64,000 nt of DNA, taken from contig NC_051093.1 in the NCBI RefSeq assembly GCF_901709675.1, positions 10,240,053 through 10,304,052 of the forward strand, read 5' to 3'. The translations under genes and the position numbers were made by a program. Shown here piece after piece: positions 61,178-64,000 of this stretch. The first letter of the stretch is position 1. Each line of letters opens with the position of its first letter. This DNA is from Syngnathus acus. Taxonomy: Eukaryota; Chordata; Actinopteri; Syngnathiformes; Syngnathidae. Under the pieces are notes generated by a model, which made no database searches, had not been told where the DNA came from, and was given only the letters and a program-made list of their open reading frames with translations.

Positions 61178-62323
61178 TCATGTAAAGTATGCAAATAGCC
61201 GTGGCGCAAGAGGAGCCGTTGAACCAGTGACTGTGTTCTCCAGAGACAATCAATGGCCTCTTAAAGAGCGCCCGCCCGATTGAATCACCTCTCTCTCCCC
61301 TCACTTCATTTCCACTTTTATTTCACTCACCTCTTCCAGAAAGTTCCGTCAAGTCGATGCGGCGTGGCTTCCTGGTAGATTGACTCGGGTCCAATCAACT
61401 CCATCCCGTCAAATCCGTCGCAGTCTTGTGTCCAGCAGCGTCCCGGCTTTTCTTTTTTATAAAACCATTACAAGCCATCCAATATTCATGCGCTGTAAAA
61501 CACGCAGCACAAAATGGTCGCACGCTAGCCCGTGTCATCATCATCATCATCTTGAGACAAGAAGAGGAAAGTTGGCACGGTGGATGAGCGGGTGACAGTT
61601 TGACAACTCTCACTCGTATCATCTGATAAGACCTGCTGGTGTGTCCTCCGCTTTTATTACCATGCAGCTGTTGAGCCAAGCTGTGAAAATAAACAAACAC
61701 ACAAGTGATGAATTCACCATGAAATGGTCAATTAATGACTGATATTAAATTGGATGTAGCTTGATTATTAGCATGCGTCGCGCTGGAAGACCGATCATGG
61801 AGATAATGAGCTCTATTGTGCTTTTAGCCCAGCGGGATGAGATTGGAGCGCGTCTGGAAATGTTGGCATGTCAGAGTGTGTCAGCATATCGTTCCGTCTC
61901 AGCTAATTGAGGCGGCACGTTGGTTTCGCCATTCCACATCTACAAATGTAACGGAAACGACATTTGAAACACCCTCCCCTGCACGATTATGCTCTTCTTT
62001 TTTTAATATGACAATATGTACAGCTAAAATTCTCAAGGAGTCAAATTATTGCCCAAGCCAGCAAGGCAATAAAAAAAACCCAAAATCTCCTGTTGAAATA
62101 GCACTACCACCGAGCACTTTGTCTACTCAGAAGACTGCCTTGATATGTTAGCATAGCAACTGTTGGCAGGCTAAGATTTGCTCTATTGACTGTACAATTT
62201 CTATTTGTTCACTATGCCGTATGAGTCCATTTCCTGAACGTTATCATGACGGTGAGCCACTTTGATTTGTTGTTGTTGATGATTGGACTGCACCCTCTCA
62301 ATGAGCTTCTTGTACTGATGGCA

Positions 62324-62354
62324 GGCGGGGCGGGGCGGGGCGGAGCGGGGGTGG
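62324..62354 (+). repeat. (GGGGC)n G-rich tract
   Basis: Four or more G3-5 runs within 31 bp make a G-quadruplex candidate on the plus strand. It is nearly the reverse complement of the tract at 59305. Confidence 0.75.
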
Positions 62355-63893
62355 TCATAAATCGCAACCTTTAAGCGGCATCCGCCCCGGCTGAGCCCGA
62401 TGCTGATGATGCGCTTTAAGGCGGCTATTGCAAAGGGACGTCAGAGCCAATCAATCCCACATTGATTTTTTTTTTTTTTTTCTGTCCGACACAAAGAACT
62501 CTTTGTCCTCACCGTGTTCCGGTGTAATTTATGGCAGTTGAGGAAACCAGGGGACAGACTTTAAATGTCTTGTTTACATGTTAATGATGATGATGGCGGC
62601 AAGTACAAAGGCACTGGGAGGACAGTGTCGTCGCGGCGAGCCATAATGAGCTCGGGGAGCCCGTCACCTCCCCGACCGTCATGTGTTTAACGAGGTCGGC
62701 AACCCGCTGCGCGCTGAGCTAACTGACTTTTAATTGCTGTCTGATAACAACACACACGCACGCACGCGCACGCACTCACACACACCCAAACACAAAACAC
62801 TTGCATGTAGTGCCCGATTTTTTCCCAATGCTATTGTTTCAATGCTGATGTCTCTGATGCTGTTAATATCCTGTGAGTCATGAAAAATGTCCAAATGCTT
62901 TACAATTGCTGGCTGCCAGCGAATTTAAAAAAAAGAGTTTAGTATTTGAAGGGAATTTGAGAGATTTGTTAAAGTGTGAAGATATCATCTCACGAGTCGT
63001 GAAGAAAACCCCCTCTACCTTTTCTCCATCAGCACGTGCATTTGGACAGCAGAGCGTCAGCCTCGGTCGGGCGACTCGCGACACTTTACAAGGGCTCTTT
63101 CTATTTATTCCATTTGCGCCGCACATCAATGTTCTTGACATTTCAAATGTCACCTTGAAGAACTGCCGTGAAATGTCAGCGTTAGATGATTGCCTGCGCA
63201 TGTGTCATTTTCGACATATTGAAGGCAAGGGGAAAAAAGAAAAGTGGCGCTCCATCTCAATCAGAGCAATAATGGCATGTCTGCTCTGGCACTCTCCGAA
63301 TTGGCTGGCAATCGGGAAGCGTCCCGTCACCAATTTTGTCTGAAGCCCTGAACACCCTAACCCTCCATTTACCTCCCTCTACCAATACTCTTGACCGTCA
63401 GTCAATAAAGTATCCAAAAAAACAACAACACATGTTCTAACTTTCCCTAATGGTGCTCATTTAAAAGCTTACAGAAAACGTTTCTCCATTTTCAACCACC
63501 ACTGCTTTTGTTCCTCTCCCTTCCGCACTTGGATGATTAGTGTGAACAAAGACACCGGCTAATAATTGATGGCGCAGCGAGCGGTCGCTCGCTGGCTCGC
63601 TTTGAGCCCAGTTTGCTCCTCCGATGAGCAAAAAGCTAGGAGGGCGGGCGGGCGCTGATTTTGGAAAGGCACAGCAACGGCACACAAATCCGTCAGAGCA
63701 ATGAGCTGATGTTATCGCTAAAGCGCCTCTGGTGCCAAATGAACAGTCGCAACGCCCAAGTCTGTTCAGATCATTTGGCCCATGATGAATAAGACTCTTT
63801 CAGTGTTTGCTTTAGCGGGCGAGCAAATGTTGTTTGCCGCATCGTGCCATTTATTTCTTGTAACGACAAATAAGTTAAGCGCATTATTACACG

Positions 63894-63963
63894 GTGAGTG
63901 AGTGAGTGAGTGAGTGAGTGAGTGAGTGAGTGAGTGAGTGAGTGAGTGAGTGAGTGAGTGAGT
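63894..63963. repeat. (GTGA)n microsatellite
   Basis: Seventeen near-perfect GTGA units close to the right edge. Every unit offers a GGTGAGTG-like donor core on + only at its first unit. No exon is seen next to it. Confidence 0.93.
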
Positions 63964-64000
63964 CTTCTGAATGGCAAATACGCTAGATGGATGTTAGCAG

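Noticed and set aside
62873-63343. 156-codon plus-strand frame
   Set aside because: Same reasons; it includes ordinary intron sequence and shows no domain.

Overview
The window is nuclear DNA of a ray-finned fish, most likely a percomorph teleost. The reasons are short GT-AG introns in a tight vertebrate gene cluster, very dense microsatellites in both introns and exons, and fish-type non-LTR retrotransposons. The microsatellite density and one interspersed repeat recall pipefish and seahorses, but the sequence alone does not fix the species.

Left third (1-15.2 kb): a compact housekeeping block. In order it holds the last codons of ubtf (+), complete atxn7l3 (+, 12 coding exons), tmub2 (-, 2 coding exons), asb16 (-, 5 coding exons) and hrob (+, 9 coding exons). 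I assembled each gene exon by exon from splice sites plus similarity to the vertebrate protein. Every assembled frame closes without a break: 419, 292, 463 and 668 residues. As I recall the human map (17q21.31), the content matches, but hrob is flipped relative to asb16, so the two are divergent here. atxn7l3 and tmub2 are tail to tail, with poly(A) signals about 110 bp apart. The genes have separate roles: UBF in rDNA transcription, the ATXN7L3 adaptor of the SAGA deubiquitinase, a ubiquitin-like ER membrane protein, an ECS-type ubiquitin ligase receptor, and an MCM8-9 loading factor.

Right three quarters (about 17.3-64 kb): the 5' part of one large gene, asic2 (+), an acid-sensing/DEG-ENaC channel subunit. 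Two alternative first coding exons are present, the ASIC2a type at 18306-18875 and the ASIC2b type near 48809-49453. Both end in phase 0 at a GTAAGT donor, so both can join the same downstream exons, which lie beyond 64000. The rest is intron. It contains one nearly full-length LINE on the minus strand (about 35403-38656) with endonuclease and reverse transcriptase, split by a one-base frameshift. It also holds fragments of other retroelements, many long microsatellites and a few candidate regulatory motifs. I found no tRNA, rRNA, CRISPR or prokaryotic-type system. The points most worth a second look are the 35-glycine tract in ATXN7L3, a predicted upstream ORF that overlaps its start codon, unusual repeat-flanked splice sites in hrob, a minisatellite with a CRE-like palindrome between asb16 and hrob, and the LINE.
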